Source: Hydra vulgaris (lineage: Eukaryota; Cnidaria; Hydrozoa; Anthoathecata; Hydridae). From it: DNA of 64,000 bases. The stretch covers positions 11,096,501 through 11,160,500 of the forward strand of contig NC_088926.1 in assembly GCF_038396675.1 (NCBI RefSeq), given 5' to 3'. Numbering within the stretch: the first letter of the stretch is position 1; the number at the start of each line of letters is the position of its first letter. Positions 34,997 to 46,799 of this stretch are shown piece by piece. The notes beneath the pieces are model-generated. The model made no database searches, had not been told where the DNA came from, and was given only the letters and a program-made list of their open reading frames with translations. The position numbers and the translations under genes are program-made.

Positions 34997-35582
34997 TGAG
35001 AGGACCGGGGCTAATTCCCAAAATTTAATATAATTTTAAGCTGATTACAAATAGTTGGTCTAATTTGCCAAAGCAGTAGTTTTTTTTTTTTTACTTGGTA
35101 AAATAATTCCCTAAAGTATTTTTAATTTTAATTTTTTTGTAAAAAATAAATATTCTCAATTTTATTATTACGAGTCAAAAAAAAAAATAATTTTATAACA
35201 ATTTATTTTCTTTCCATAATATGAGCCAACTAACCCCGTGAAAGTTTTGTCCACTTACCCAAAACTCAACAACCTATAGATAATGAAAAATGGCAACTAT
35301 TCAAAAAAATAACTGAATGGAAATAGTAAAACAACTGTGATAGAAATCTTTTAGTAAAGTAAAAAGAAAGCAAAGTTCCAATAGTTAAGTTTTGTCCAAA
35401 AAACACATAAAATTCTGATACCTATCAAGGGCATGCCAGAAACCTTACAATACTAAAGTGAAAGATGAATTGGTCATTTAGAAAGGTTCTATTTAAACTT
35501 TGCCATTTTCTGATGAAAAGCTCTGAAGATAAATGCAATTCGTCAACTTACCCTTGCTGACAATTAGTCCCGCTGTTCCATA
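34997..35582. mobile_element. Non-autonomous inverted-repeat element
   Basis: GAGGACCGGGGCTAATT near 34998 and, inverted, GGAACAGCGGGACTAATT ending near 35582. No coding capacity. Superfamily not determined. Confidence 0.45.
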
Positions 35583-36068
35583 ATAATAATTGATTAGTAC
35601 ATAATGTAGAATAGTAACATTTGCAATGATAAATTTACCTTTGATAAAGCAAAGATATCTTTTGTAAAATTTCCAGACCATACCATGACACCATATTCTA
35701 CATATTTTGTTCTCATAGTCAAAAAAGTTCAAACTCCGTTTCTTGATCAGATTGTGTCAGTGGCATTCCTGTATTTACAGAGTAGAATTTCGTTGACAGA
35801 AGGATCTTTGTACTTAAAACTTACAAATAACTAACAAAGTAGGGGACCATTTCGTTCACAGAAGGCTCTTTGTACATAGAACTTTCAAACATAGTTTTAG
35901 TATGTATATAAAATTATATTTTGTTTCAAATATTTAATAACTCTGCAAAAATAAAGCTCGTTCTTTCAAACTTAATGTAAATAATCTTATTTTACATTAA
36001 CTCATCGTAGAACAATCGCACAGTACCGTTGACGATTTAAACATTATTGTAGATATTTGTTTGCTGTC

Positions 36069-36164
36069 TGTAAAGTATAATTATATTTAATGATTGTTTT
36101 AAAGCTAACGATTGATTTGCGTTACTTGTAAATAATTGCATATGTATATGTAGACATATTTGTA
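36069..36164 (+). repeat. 5' LTR, left part
   Basis: First 96 bases of the 5' LTR, matching 49848-49941 with few differences. It ends at the A of the Helitron target AT. Confidence 0.85.
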
Positions 36165-37207
36165 TCTATATATTAATACGGTAATGAATAGTGCGCATAG
36201 TTACGCCTAATGTTTCGCCTATTGTTTGTATTGTTATTTACGGTTCTGTATTCTGTAAAATACACTATTTCTTAGTTTTTAAGAAGTTTCTAGACTTTTG
36301 AATGCACGTTTATATATTCCATGCGGTCTTTCGAAAGCAAGCAAGCAAGCAAATTAGAGCTGATATATTATTATTTTCGAAAAGAATTGATGTTGTTCAT
36401 TGCTTAAAATAGAAAATTCAAAATATCGTTTGTTTGTTGTTGGTTGTTTTTATTTTTCTAATTTTTATAGCCTGTTTTCATTTTTTAGAAGAAGTTTATA
36501 ACTAAAATTTCTGTTTAAGTAAACTGTTTCAGTTTTGTCGTTAGTCTTTTTAGAACATTTTAAGCAAGTATTGTTTTATTTTCTGGAGCAATTAAGAGGA
36601 GCTGATGGCTTTTTTAGTAAGTTCAATTCATTTTCTTATTTATAGATTAAGATTATTTTTTGTAGAAAGAATAATGAGTATAAAGTTTTATTTATGTGTT
36701 TAATATGAAAGTTAAATAGAATAAGATTGTTGTTTGTGTTAGTGTAAGTTTATATACATAAGTTTGCGTTTATTTCAATCTATTTTATATTGCTCTATAT
36801 CTATATGTATATTTTATATTCTTAGGAAAAATAATAAGGAATAGAAAAAAAAAAAATTCTTCTGGAATTTGTCAAAAGAATGTTGTGTTATGCTTCATTT
36901 TAAGGTATCTGAATATGTATTTATTTGAAATTTATAATTTTGTTCTTTAATGGTTTCATCTTTTTCATTACAATGTTGTAAATTGTAGTCTGCATTCTTT
37001 GTTACATTAAAAATATTAAATGCTAATAAATGTCGTTTTATAGCTGTTAAAGGTTTGCTTATATGTTTATCTTATGCTCAAAGTTAAAAAGTTTTTGATA
37101 AATATGTGTATGAGATAATATATGAAGTTTAATAAATACGTGTATGTAGTGATAAATATAGTTGTTTTATAAATGTGTTTTTATAATAGTATGAAATGTA
37201 TTTTATC

Positions 37208-37561
37208 CAGGGATGCGAAGTCCCAAAAAGTCTCCAGCGTTTTGTATCTACTTTTTCCAAGTCTGTAGTGTCCAGAAGCTCTAAACATGTTTATTGACTT
37301 ATTATCTGCTATAATAATTTCATGAGATTTGATGACTTGAAACTTATTGTTTATAAGCCAGGAGTCCTTGCCGCCATAATACCTAAGAATTCTGGGCTAA
37401 TAAAACGATTGTTCCTCTAACCTAATAGTCTTAATTTTTTACCTATTAGTAGTCCGTAAACTTATTTATATTTTTAGTGCTCCTGTATTCCAAAAACTAG
37501 GACAAAGTAATCTTTTTGTGACTTTCAAATCCGGAGTCCTTTTTGGTACTCTGCATCCCTG
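37208..37561. mobile_element. hAT-type MITE, 354 bp
   Basis: Termini CAGGGATGC (37208) and its complement (ending 37561), flanked by ATTTTATC on both sides (37200-37207 and 37562-37569), a perfect 8-bp target duplication. Subterminal AGTCC/GGACT motifs are mirrored. No coding capacity. Nested in the Helitron. Confidence 0.93.
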
Positions 37562-38547
37562 ATTTTATCTAATGTGTACATGATTGTTAAATGAGGTGTT
37601 TTTATATGTTATATAACATTTAAAAAAATTGTGTTTTATAGTTAGTATAACTATAACACACTATATATTTGAGATATAGATCTAGAGCAAGATTCATCAA
37701 CCTTACCAGTCAAGTGGTGTTACTGCTTTAGGTATAAGTGTAGTCTAGCCAATATAACTATTCTGAAAATACATAACATCTTTATTATTTTTTGTGTAAT
37801 GTTGTTACCTTTGACTTATCTTTATGTTAGTGTCTGTTGTTAAAAATGATTAATAGGTAGTTTCATTACTAGAACTCGCTGCTTTTGTTTCTTAATATAA
37901 ATACATTAATATAATTTCATCAAGCAGAAGCATAAATTTGTGACTTTTATCTGAAATAGCACAGTGAATATTATTATTATTAGTGCGCATAGTTATACCT
38001 ATTGTTCGATATTAGTTACAATTCTGTATTCTGTAAAATACACTATTTCTTAGTTTTTAAGTAGTTTCCAGACTTTTCTTAACAAATTGTTTTCTTAAAG
38101 AAGTCATGACCTTTAAGAAAACACTTGGTTATGAAAATGTTTAAGTTGACATTAGGTAGATAATGTTTAGTAGCTTAAATTGATAGGTAATAGAAAATCT
38201 TTTTAAAATTTTATTAATTAATTAGTTAATTGTAATCTTTTTTTAAATTGTACTTTTAAATGTGTTATAGATGTTAATATTGAAAATATAAGTTACTATA
38301 ATTCTTATAGTTATTATATGTTTGTTTTTCTATATTTAATATACCATTAATCATTTTCATACATTTTTATTTAAGTTTAGTTTATAATTTATTAAGATTT
38401 AGATTATTAGAAAATTCATGTTTACAGAGTTGTTATTAATCATGATCGAGTTGTTGTACCAAGGAAATTGTAGAGGTTTATTTATAAAATGTACTATATG
38501 TTATAAAAAGAATTTTGGATTTCATATGTTTTCACTAATAAATAGTT

Positions 38548-38550
<3 letters not shown>

Positions 38551-38640
<90 letters not shown>
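38551..38640. repeat. (TA)n tract in Helitron
   Basis: About 90 bases of TA repeat. Followed by a GC-richer patch (38,641-38,800) containing TCCTTGGAGT and, inverted, ACTCCAAGGA, a small inverted-repeat unit. Confidence 0.9.
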
Positions 38641-38641
<1 letters not shown>

Positions 38642-38803
38642 CCTTGGAGTTGCAGCAACGTCGTATTTTGTGTGTTGGGGGGGGGTAATAACTTGTTTTG
38701 TACATAACGCATTTATAAGTTTTATTATGCATTTTGTTCAATGTTTTCTCCCAACACATGAACTATGACGCTGTCCCCGACTCCAAGGATAAATGTATGT
38801 GTG

Positions 38804-38808
<5 letters not shown>

Positions 38809-38882
<74 letters not shown>
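38809..38882. repeat. (TA)n tract in Helitron
   Basis: About 74 bases of TA repeat. Confidence 0.95.
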
Positions 38883-38886
<4 letters not shown>

Positions 38887-39210
38887 AGAAACACTTAACT
38901 TTTTCTAATAAAAAAGGATATTTGTTTATTTTCTAAATTTTTTTATTACAAACAAAATAAATTTTAACTTTTTTTTATAAGTCTTTGCTAATATGGTTGC
39001 AGGTTTTTCTTAACTTTAATTAAATAAACTTAAGTAATACAGGTGTACTTCTTTTGATGATGGCAAATTAGTTTTATTTTGCATTTATTTGGTTTCTTTG
39101 TTTTATAATTTTTCGAATAAAATTTTTTTAGTTATTTATTAATTTTTTTTATTTTATTGTTAACTTTAGAGTAGTAAAACAAAGAAATAGTTAGTGTTGC
39201 TTTGATAAAT

Positions 39211-39507
39211 ATGTTAAATGATAATGATGACATTGAAATGGATGATAGGCTAGATGAAGTTATGTATTTACAAGACGATGTAATTGCTATAAGGCATGTT
39301 GAAAATAATCGTAGGCGAAATGAAAGAAATAGACTTAGGCAAGATGAAATTAATCATTTACAAAATGAAAGAAATAGGCTAAATCGAGTTGAAGTTAATC
39401 TTCGCCAAAATGTAAGAAGATCTGTTCGACAAGGACGAATGTATTCTATAGCAAGAAGTAATGCTATTCCAGATTATAATTATTTAGGAGAAATGAATCA
39501 AATTTAA
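39211..39507 (+). CDS. Arg/Asn-rich ORF, possible helicase-protein N-terminus
   Basis: The ATG at 39211 opens 98 codons: an acidic start (NDNDDIEMDDRLDE), several degenerate repeats of the type RRRNERNRLRQDEINHLQ, and the end DYNYLGEMNQI. Arg-rich repeats followed by a YLGxM motif resemble the region ahead of the first zinc-finger part of Helitron/PIF1-type helicase proteins, but the frame stops there. It may be a captured or truncated 5' exon of a Helitron protein. A T-rich tract ending CTTTAG lies about 45 bases upstream of the ATG. Moderate to low certainty. Confidence 0.35.
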   Translation: MLNDNDDIEMDDRLDEVMYLQDDVIAIRHVENNRRRNERNRLRQDEINHLQNERNRLNRVEVNLRQNVRRSVRQGRMYSIARSNAIPDYNYLGEMNQI

Positions 39508-41427
39508 TATTGTTATAAAATGTTTAATATTGTTATAAAATGTGTTTATATTTGTTATATAAAACCATATTTGTTTATAGTTGTATATATGTTAAAATTA
39601 TGTTTTTTCCATGTTTTCAAAGTGGTGTGACTTGGCATTATGTTGAGCAAGATAGATAACCTTGCCAGCCAAGCGGTGTACTTATACCAGAGGTGTGACT
39701 TGGCAGTATATAGTGCCAGGCGGTGTTACTGCTTTAGAGCTAGGTTGTGTTGTCTAGCCTTTTTTTAATTATTCTGGAAACACATAATATCTGTTAATAT
39801 TTAGCGTAATGTGTATGAGAGAGTATGCAACCTTGATCTTTAAATCTAGGGCGTTTTAATGTCCTAAATTTGACGTAATTGAATAACTAATATTGAATAT
39901 AAAAACAAATATTTTTTTATGTATTTATATGTTTAGTAAAAAGATAAATATAGTTAACTTAAAATTGGTTTTCTAATTTTGTCTTTCATATTTTAATTTG
40001 GTTTGTTATTTTCGCTGAATTTTAGGATCAAGGGTGTGGTGTAAATATTCTATTGTTATGTTTTATTGTTGTGATGTTTTGTGTTGATAGACTGCTTGGC
40101 TTACCTTCACGTTGGTGTCTATTGTTAAAAATGAATAATTGGTAGTTTCATTATTGGAACTTACTGCTTTTATTTATTTACTAAAAGCCAAGACAACATT
40201 TTGCTAAAAATGCAATTTATATCTTAATTTGATTTTTATTTTTTTTGTAGTATTGTTAATCCTTTTGTACTTGGAAACAGATTTTATAGTTACATTTTCG
40301 ATAAATGTTTATATTAACTGCCATGTCAACATAGGTTAATATAAATAGGTAAATCGATTTTGAGTTTTTATGTGGTTTTTTTTTTGGTTTTTTTTATTTT
40401 TTTGTAATTACGGTATCATAATTCCATTTTTTTTTTTTTCTTTAAGATTTACGATTGACGCATTTATATGATTTTTAAAAAAATACCCTGATTTCCTTTT
40501 ATTGTAAATTTTTTGTCAGTTAAAATGATATAAATATATGCAATTAGTTCAATTTTTTTTTAAATTTCTCTTTTTTGTGCCTAATAATTTGTTGTACGTA
40601 ACTTAAGAGATGTTTTTAAAGAGGGGTCGCAACTAAAAACAAATTCAAAACCTTTAAATACATGGAGAATATTGTAGTTTTGCGCATTTGTCAAATACGA
40701 AGTTACTTAAATTTTATAACGGGTTGAACTAATTAAATAGCTTAGTTTGCATTTGTAACACTTTTGAGGAAAGAAAAAATTCTTATATATTTTAAATTCT
40801 TATATATATTAAAAAGAAAAAATTCTTAAAAATGTAAATCATTGTTTTACATTTTAATATTTTGGTAAAAAGTCTTTATCAAAAACTTGATTACTCTTTA
40901 AAAAAATTGCTTTATTCTCCTGGCCACCATTAAAAATAACTTTATTCTCCTGGCCACCATTAAGGCAAAAACGAGGAAGGGGGGTCCTTTATTAGTGTCA
41001 AAATATATGAGAAAATATACTTCAAATATACTGTCAATATACTGTCTTTTAATAGTGTCAAAGTATACTTCATATTAATCTTATTAATTAAAGTTCATGA
41101 TATCAAAAATGTTAAAAGAATTTAGCTTCACTTTTTCGTCAATTTAAAGCATGATGAAGTGTAATTATTTTGTGTCAGTAACTAAAAACGTACTGTGTTG
41201 AGCCTTGTAATGTCTAGGAAAATGGTTCTGCCATACACTGATAATGACCTATGTCAGTTTTAAATTACTCAAATAACGTTAACTAATTGGTAAATTAATT
41301 TATTTGAATTTTGCAGGTGGCTTAATTTTTTAATTTAAAGGCGTTTTTCTTACATAGTATTAGTTAAGGTTTCGCAACTTTAAATTGTGGAAAACAGACA
41401 CTGTAAATTAAGTAATTGACCGACCGT

Positions 41428-41444
41428 AACCCGTATTACGGGTT
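41428..41444 (+). other. Helitron 3' hairpin
   Basis: AACCCGT, loop ATT, ACGGGTT: a perfect 7-bp stem eight bases before the terminal CTAG, the rolling-circle termination signal of Helitrons. Confidence 0.9.
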
Positions 41445-41456
41445 GCTTTCTGCTAG

Positions 41457-41523
41457 TATGATATAAAGACATAATTGTAAATATCAAGAGAATTAGTTTG
41501 TATACAAATTATGTTGAATTGTA
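41457..41523 (+). repeat. 5' LTR, right part
   Basis: Remaining 67 bases of the 5' LTR, matching 49942-50008. The leader of the retrotransposon follows. Confidence 0.85.
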
Positions 41524-41599
41524 CAAAGATACATGGGTTGTTTTACGCTCAACTTAAAAAACTTTTTGATGTGATACAACAAGCTATCTCGGCTAAAAT

Positions 41600-41826
41600 G
41601 CCGATAAAGTTGATTTAAAGTTAATTACGGAGTTTAGTGGAAACGATCAGCAATCAGTTGCAGAATGGCTGGAAAAAGTTGCACTTATATTTATTTTAAT
41701 TTTTTATTGGCTGTATAATATTATTTAAACTAAGATTTATAATATTATACGGACAGGACTTCAAGAAGATCGTAATAACCTTCTCACGAAGCACTTAACA
41801 AAACTCTATTTTCTTCTACAATAAAA
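41600..41826 (+). pseudogene. gag N-terminal fragment of LTR element
   Basis: Reads KLITEFSGNDQQSVAEWLEK, a typical retrotransposon gag opening, then breaks off at the (TA)n where the non-LTR element is inserted. The zinc-knuckle part resumes at about 45,400 on the same strand. Confidence 0.6.
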
Positions 41827-41865
<39 letters not shown>

Positions 41866-42068
41866 ATATAAAATAAATATACCGAGAATATATAATCACT
41901 AAATATATCATAAATTTAATACTCTACATACTTCAGAAGTGAAATTCAAAACAAAACATATATCAATATGCAGTATAGCAACTGAAAATATTTTTTGAAA
42001 AATCAAAAAAAATCAAGAATATATTTTGTTGAAAAAATGATTTTTTTAATAGATTGTTTGAAAAAGAA

Positions 42069-44180
42069 TTAGGTCAATTTAGATAAAAAAGCAAAATTAG
42101 GCCGTACTATTTCATTATAAGATATACAAAATTGAGCTTGTTTATTTTTGCAAAAAGGTTTTTCTAAAATGCTATTATTTCGTAGGTTATATTTGTTTTG
42201 GGGTTTAATTTTGTAAAGTTTTACAAAAACATCGGGGGACTTAAGTTCTTTCATTTGTACATAAAACGCAAAACATTAAATACATTTAGTTGATAAACAT
42301 ATAAGGCGTCCATTTCTTTAAAAAACGGTTTAGAGTTCGAAAAACGATTTTTAAAATTTATTATGCGAGCTGCGTGTTTCTGATGCTGATAAAGAGATTT
42401 GAGTTTAGTTTTATGTGTACTTCCCCATATAATATTTTCATAATTGATATGACAGGGAATAAAAGAGTGATAGAATTGTGTTTATTTCTTTTTGTTTAAA
42501 ATACCTCTAGATTTATATAGAATTCCAATGTTTTTTGCAACTTTATTAGAAATATTATTAATGTGTGATTTCCAAGACTGATTTTCTTCAATAAAAACTC
42601 CTAAAAATTTGGTCAATTCTCTTTTTAAGATGACATTGTCTATAAAAAGATTAAGCATATTTACAAGCAATATCTGTTTTTTATAGTTTAGATGGAAAAG
42701 TATCCAGTTTATTTTTTCAATATTTAAAGATTTTTTTTGAACGAAAATGAAATTTTTTTAGTTTTCTGTTTATATTATTAAAAAGTATGTTTATATTTTC
42801 ATGTGACTGAAATAAGTTTGTTGTCTGCAAAAATTATAGTCTTTAAATTGGATGCTTTGATAAGATCATTTATATATATAATGAAAAGAAGTGGTCCAAG
42901 TATGGATCCTTGTGGGACACCATATGTTATGTTCATTAATGTTTGAGGTTAGGAATCTTTGTTAAAAACAAATTGCTTTGACTCGAAGAGTTTTTGAACC
43001 AACCCAGAGTTTTTCCTGCTATGTCCTAACATTCAAGTTTTTTAAGCATATTATTATGATCGACCGTGTCAAAAGCTTTTGACAAGTCAATGAAAACACT
43101 AAGTGTAAACTTTTGATTTTTAAAAGATTCGTTAATACAACGTGTTAATTGAAGAATAGCATGTTCGGTTGAGTTGAAAGAAAATCAGTTTGGTTTTTTT
43201 TAAAACCGAACTGATTTTCATAAAGGAGTTTATTGGTAATTAGGTATGTGTACACTCTGCTATACATTATTCTTTCTAATATTTTTGAAAAAACTGGAAG
43301 AACAGAAATAGGTCTGTAATTTGTTATATTGGTCGGGTCTCCTGTCTTAAAAATAGGAAAATAAGAACCTTGTTTAATGGATGATTTAAAGATTTTGTAA
43401 AGATTATCTTTCATGACGTCTTAAGAGTCTATCACAATATTTCCATTTATACACTCAGGTTCTACTGATTTATTTCTTTTTAACGATCTAAAAGCTATAT
43501 CAAATTCCTCAAGCGTTAAGTTTGTAAAATCTAAGGAGTTTGACGTTTGAAATTCACCTCTTAGTTTATAATTTGTTAAAGGGATTTTGTTTGATAAATT
43601 TGCTTCTCTAGTGGAAAAAAATTTGTTAAGTTCAGTCCCAATTTCATTAGTATCTTTAGTTATTTTATTTACCAAGATTTTCTGTTCTTCCAGCTGGAGA
43701 CCTATAGCAACAGCTGATTAAAATGTTTTTAGAATTTTTGTTTATTAGTTCAATTGTTAAGATCTCTTGATCCGTATCAGAAACACTCGTATCGTTTCTA
43801 ACTTTACAGAAAATATTTTCTTTCAAATAAAAAAGTACTCCTCCGCCTCTATTATTCTTACGTTCTAAAAAAATTTCTTTAAAACCTCGGAGAAGAAGAT
43901 TAGAATTTTATTTAAAATCAATTTTAGAAAACCAAGTTTCAGTTACGCAAATCTCGTTAAAACAATTGTTGGTTTCGTAAATTAAATTTAAAAAATTTTC
44001 AAAATTCTTTTTTAAACTTCTAATATTCATGTAAATAACATTAAAATAATTACTTTTATTATCCACTCCTATAAAGTTACTAACTTCATTTGATTGAAAA
44101 TAAGAGCTTACTAATTCAGGCAAATTAATTTCGTTAAAGTAATTTATGTCTGGATCGGATTCTTCATCCGATATAAAATC
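42069..44180 (-). pseudogene. ORF2 of non-LTR element (endonuclease + RT), dead
   Basis: Minus-strand blocks: the apurinic-type endonuclease start VIYMNIRSLKKNFENFLNLI and ICVTETWFSKIDF (44,035-43,910), RGGGVLFYLKENIF (about 43,840), a linker, then RT: FKTGDPTNITNYRPISVLPV and FSKILERIM (43,350-43,260), NQFGFKKNQTDFL, the VPQGSILGPLLFIIYINDL block (about 42,920) and FADNKL (about 42,835), where the second catalytic Asp of FADD is Asn. The thumb region LTKFLGVFIEENQSWKSHIN follows (about 42,600). Multiple stops. In Jockey/CR1 elements this protein performs target-primed reverse transcription. Confidence 0.85.
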
Positions 44181-44389
44181 ATTAATTTAAAAAAATTTAA
44201 AAGCATTTTCAAAATTATTGTTATTTTTCGAATTTTTTTATTACTATTTACTTTTTTTATTCTGTTTTAAATAACCGGGAATATACTTTGTTTTAAGATG
44301 GCTGAGTGATTAATTTATTGTACACAACTTTAGCGAATTTACCTGATGCTCGTAGATCTTTAGCTTGTCAAAAAAGTTGTTTACGAATA

Positions 44390-44992
44390 CTAGTTGTCCG
44401 CTCGCTGAAGTCTTCGTTTATATACATGTTTTCCTTCCACAATTTCTTTTTTTTGTATTTTTCGTATATTTTTCACAATCTTTAAAATTGAGAAACTTAA
44501 CAGCAATGGCTTGCTTTCTACGCTACCTTCCTCATGTTCTTTTCTTCCGGCACGATGCGCTCTTTCAATTTGTATATCATCTTTAATATCCAGTTTTTCT
44601 CTCAGTAGATTCTTAATCAATTCTTCACTTTTCTCCCATGTTTCGCCTTCGATTTCCTTAATACCCTCAAATTGCTAGTTATTTCTCCTACTTTGATCTT
44701 CTAACTCAGCAATCTTATTCTTTAGTGCTTCATTTTCTTCGCTTGAATATTTTTGATTTAGTTGACTCTGTTCATTTTTTTTAGTTTCTTTTATTGTTTC
44801 GTATAACTCACTAACAAACTCGATAATTTTATTTGTCTCATTAAGTTCACGCTTTAATTCTTTATTTTCATCTTTTATAATAATCAGTTCGCTTTCTAAA
44901 TTTTGTATACGATCATTAAAGATTTTTATAATCGTATTTTCATGAACTTCTAATAAATCCTTTACTTGACTTAAGGTGAATTTGTTTGCCAT
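44390..44992 (-). pseudogene. ORF1 coiled-coil protein of non-LTR element
   Basis: ATG at 44992. The first 105 codons form a long Glu/Lys-rich coiled coil ending DQSRRNN; after a stop at 44675 and a short gap the frame at 44,620 continues with LLREKLDIKDDIQIERAHRA, the RNA-binding-type block of L1/CR1-like ORF1 proteins. ORF1 proteins bind element RNA as nucleic-acid chaperones. Confidence 0.78.
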
Positions 44993-45379
44993 TGTTTAAA
45001 AGTAGTTTAAAAGTAGTTTAAAAGTATTATAAAGATTACAAAGATATAAATGGATATAGATGAGAACGTTCGCAAAACTAGAGCATACTTGCTACAGCCG
45101 CCATGTTTGCCCAGTCGGAAAAAATTTAGATTGAAGAACGGAACGATGGAAAATTATGATTGAAGAGTGGAAATTAAAAAAAAGAAACGGAAAAAAGAAC
45201 GGAAATAAATTTAAAAAAATATATAATATATATAAAAAATTAATTAAAAGTAAATTAAAAATAAATAAGAAATGAAATAAATTAAAAATAAAAAATTAAA
45301 GAAAAATTAAAAGTAAATTAAAAAGATATAAATAAGAATTAAATTAAAAAAAAGAACGGAAATAAAAAAATTATGATTG

Positions 45380-45670
45380 AAGACCGGAACGATGGAATGA
45401 ATGAAAATTTTGCTGATGCTGCAACAAAACGACGTGTTGAGCCAAGGTCGCTTGAAGTTCAAACGCAACCAATTTGCTATGAATGTAAACCCCCCAATCA
45501 TTTTGCAAGAGATTGTTATCTACGAAGAAGTAGAAATTGAAACAAGTCGGGTCGAAGACGTGAGCCAAGCGATGTTTTGTGTTACTCGTGTCAAAAGAAA
45601 GGACACATATCAAGAATGTGTCCAAAAAACGTGCCAAGGTAAAAGATGTTTGCGCCAGTTCTCTCTCTAA
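45380..45670 (+). pseudogene. gag nucleocapsid with two zinc knuckles
   Basis: Two CCHC knuckles are readable: CYECKPPNHFARDC (about 45,474) and CYSCQKKGHISRMC (about 45,582), followed by PKN. They lie in a frame that has stops between them. Nucleocapsid knuckles bind element RNA. Confidence 0.8.
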
Positions 45671-45699
45671 ACAATCAATAACGGCGTTACCTACTATAC

Positions 45700-46660
45700 G
45701 TTTTGACATGAACGGCGTTCTTCGGGATTGATCGACTCAGGATGTACCTGCTGCATCATTTATAAAAAATGTGCGCCAAAAATTACGAAGAAAGTAGTTA
45801 GCGTGGTAACTGTAAATGGACAACAACAACAGTGCAAAGGCGTTAGCTGAACTCGAATTGTCACACCAAATGGAAATGCAGTTTTTGTGGAAGCACTTGT
45901 AATTGACTTCAAACCACTTGGTTATTGTTTTTTGATGGGTATGGATGTGTGAACAGTGGCTTTTGGTGGAGTATCAATATCTGCAACTCGTGATGTTTGT
46001 TTAATGGGAAGAAACGAATCATGTTTACTTGACCTAAAAAGAGATATTACAAATGATGTCAGTAATTTCAATATAATAGCTCGAGATTTCACAGCTTCGT
46101 TTGAGAAACAAAATCGAGAATGGATAATTGCGTAAAAATGGAATAATAATTCTCAACCTGAAACTCTAGCAAATAAGATTGCTGTTTAAGAATAAGATAT
46201 GCACTGTTGGCATAAAACACGATTACGAAAAAGAAACTGAAGAGTGGATAAAGAAAAAATGGCTGCAAAAGTACAATTTGAAGAAACACGGACCAAAAAA
46301 GGTTTGGTTCCTTTTATGGCAGTGGTGCAGCAAAACAAAGGAAAAATACGACCAGTATAAGATTTCATGGAGCTGAACACGCTTATTGAAGCATTCACTG
46401 CGAACACAGATGCGTGTGCTGAAAAACTTCGAGACTGGAGACGGTTTGGAGAAAATGTTTCAATAATTGATTTATATTCATACATTGATGATACTTTTGT
46501 TAATGAAGACATAATACGTGTTCGTCACGTACTTGATCATTTGGAAATCTATGGGTTTTATTGTAAGCCGAAGGTCCACGTATCCGATGGAGCAAGAGTT
46601 CTTGGTTTACATCGGAATGGAAAACAAAATGTTGTGTTGGAGAAGAGATAACAATTTTGG
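45700..46660 (+). pseudogene. Protease and RT remnants of LTR element
   Basis: IDSGCTCCII (about 45,730) is the aspartic-protease active-site region (DSG in place of DTG), followed by GYCFLMGMDV. RT-like blocks: HDYEKETEEWIKKKWLQKYN (about 46,213) and IEAFTANTDACAEKLRDWRR (about 46,385), then VSIIDLYSYIDDTFVN (about 46,460). The spacing is far shorter than in a full RT, so most of the palm domain is deleted. Confidence 0.65.
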
Positions 46661-46799
46661 CAAAATTCCGAATACGCTAACAAGACTTAACATCTTTTCT
46701 TTGTGCGGAAGAATGACAGGAAATCTTCCAGTTTGTGGTTGGTTGCGTGTAGCCTCGTCGTATGTTAAAAGAACAGCAAACGCCCTGACAAAAACGTGG

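Larger units (their letters stand above)
36165..41456 (+). mobile_element. Helitron (5.3 kb, non-autonomous)
   Basis: Helitrons are rolling-circle transposons that start with TC, end with CTRR after a short hairpin, and insert between A and T without target duplication. Here the start is TCTATATATTAATACGG after A36164. The end is CTAG at 41453-41456 before T41457, and an AACCCGT/ACGGGTT hairpin (41428-41444) lies eight bases upstream of CTAG. The uninterrupted 3' LTR reads straight through the same A/T junction (49941/49942), confirming both ends. No Rep or full helicase gene is present. Internal diverged duplications: 36,190-36,300 with 37,975-38,085, and 37,690-37,880 with 39,715-40,175. 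It carries a MITE and two (TA)n tracts. Confidence 0.92.
41828..45130 (-). mobile_element. Jockey/CR1-type non-LTR retrotransposon inserted in gag
   Basis: A minus-strand element with ORF1 (44,992-44,390) and ORF2 (about 44,180-42,070) remnants. Its 3' end is next to the TA tract at 41,829-41,862. Its 5' end lies between 45,000 and 45,380, where repeated GAACGGAA-type sequence blurs the border. All frames are broken. Confidence 0.8.

Noticed and set aside
36300..36350. Telomere-type or functional GCAA repeat
   Set aside because: Only a few GCAA units; ordinary microsatellite.
45307..45709. Minus-strand frames over the gag region
   Set aside because: They are antisense to the zinc-knuckle-coding frame of the LTR element.
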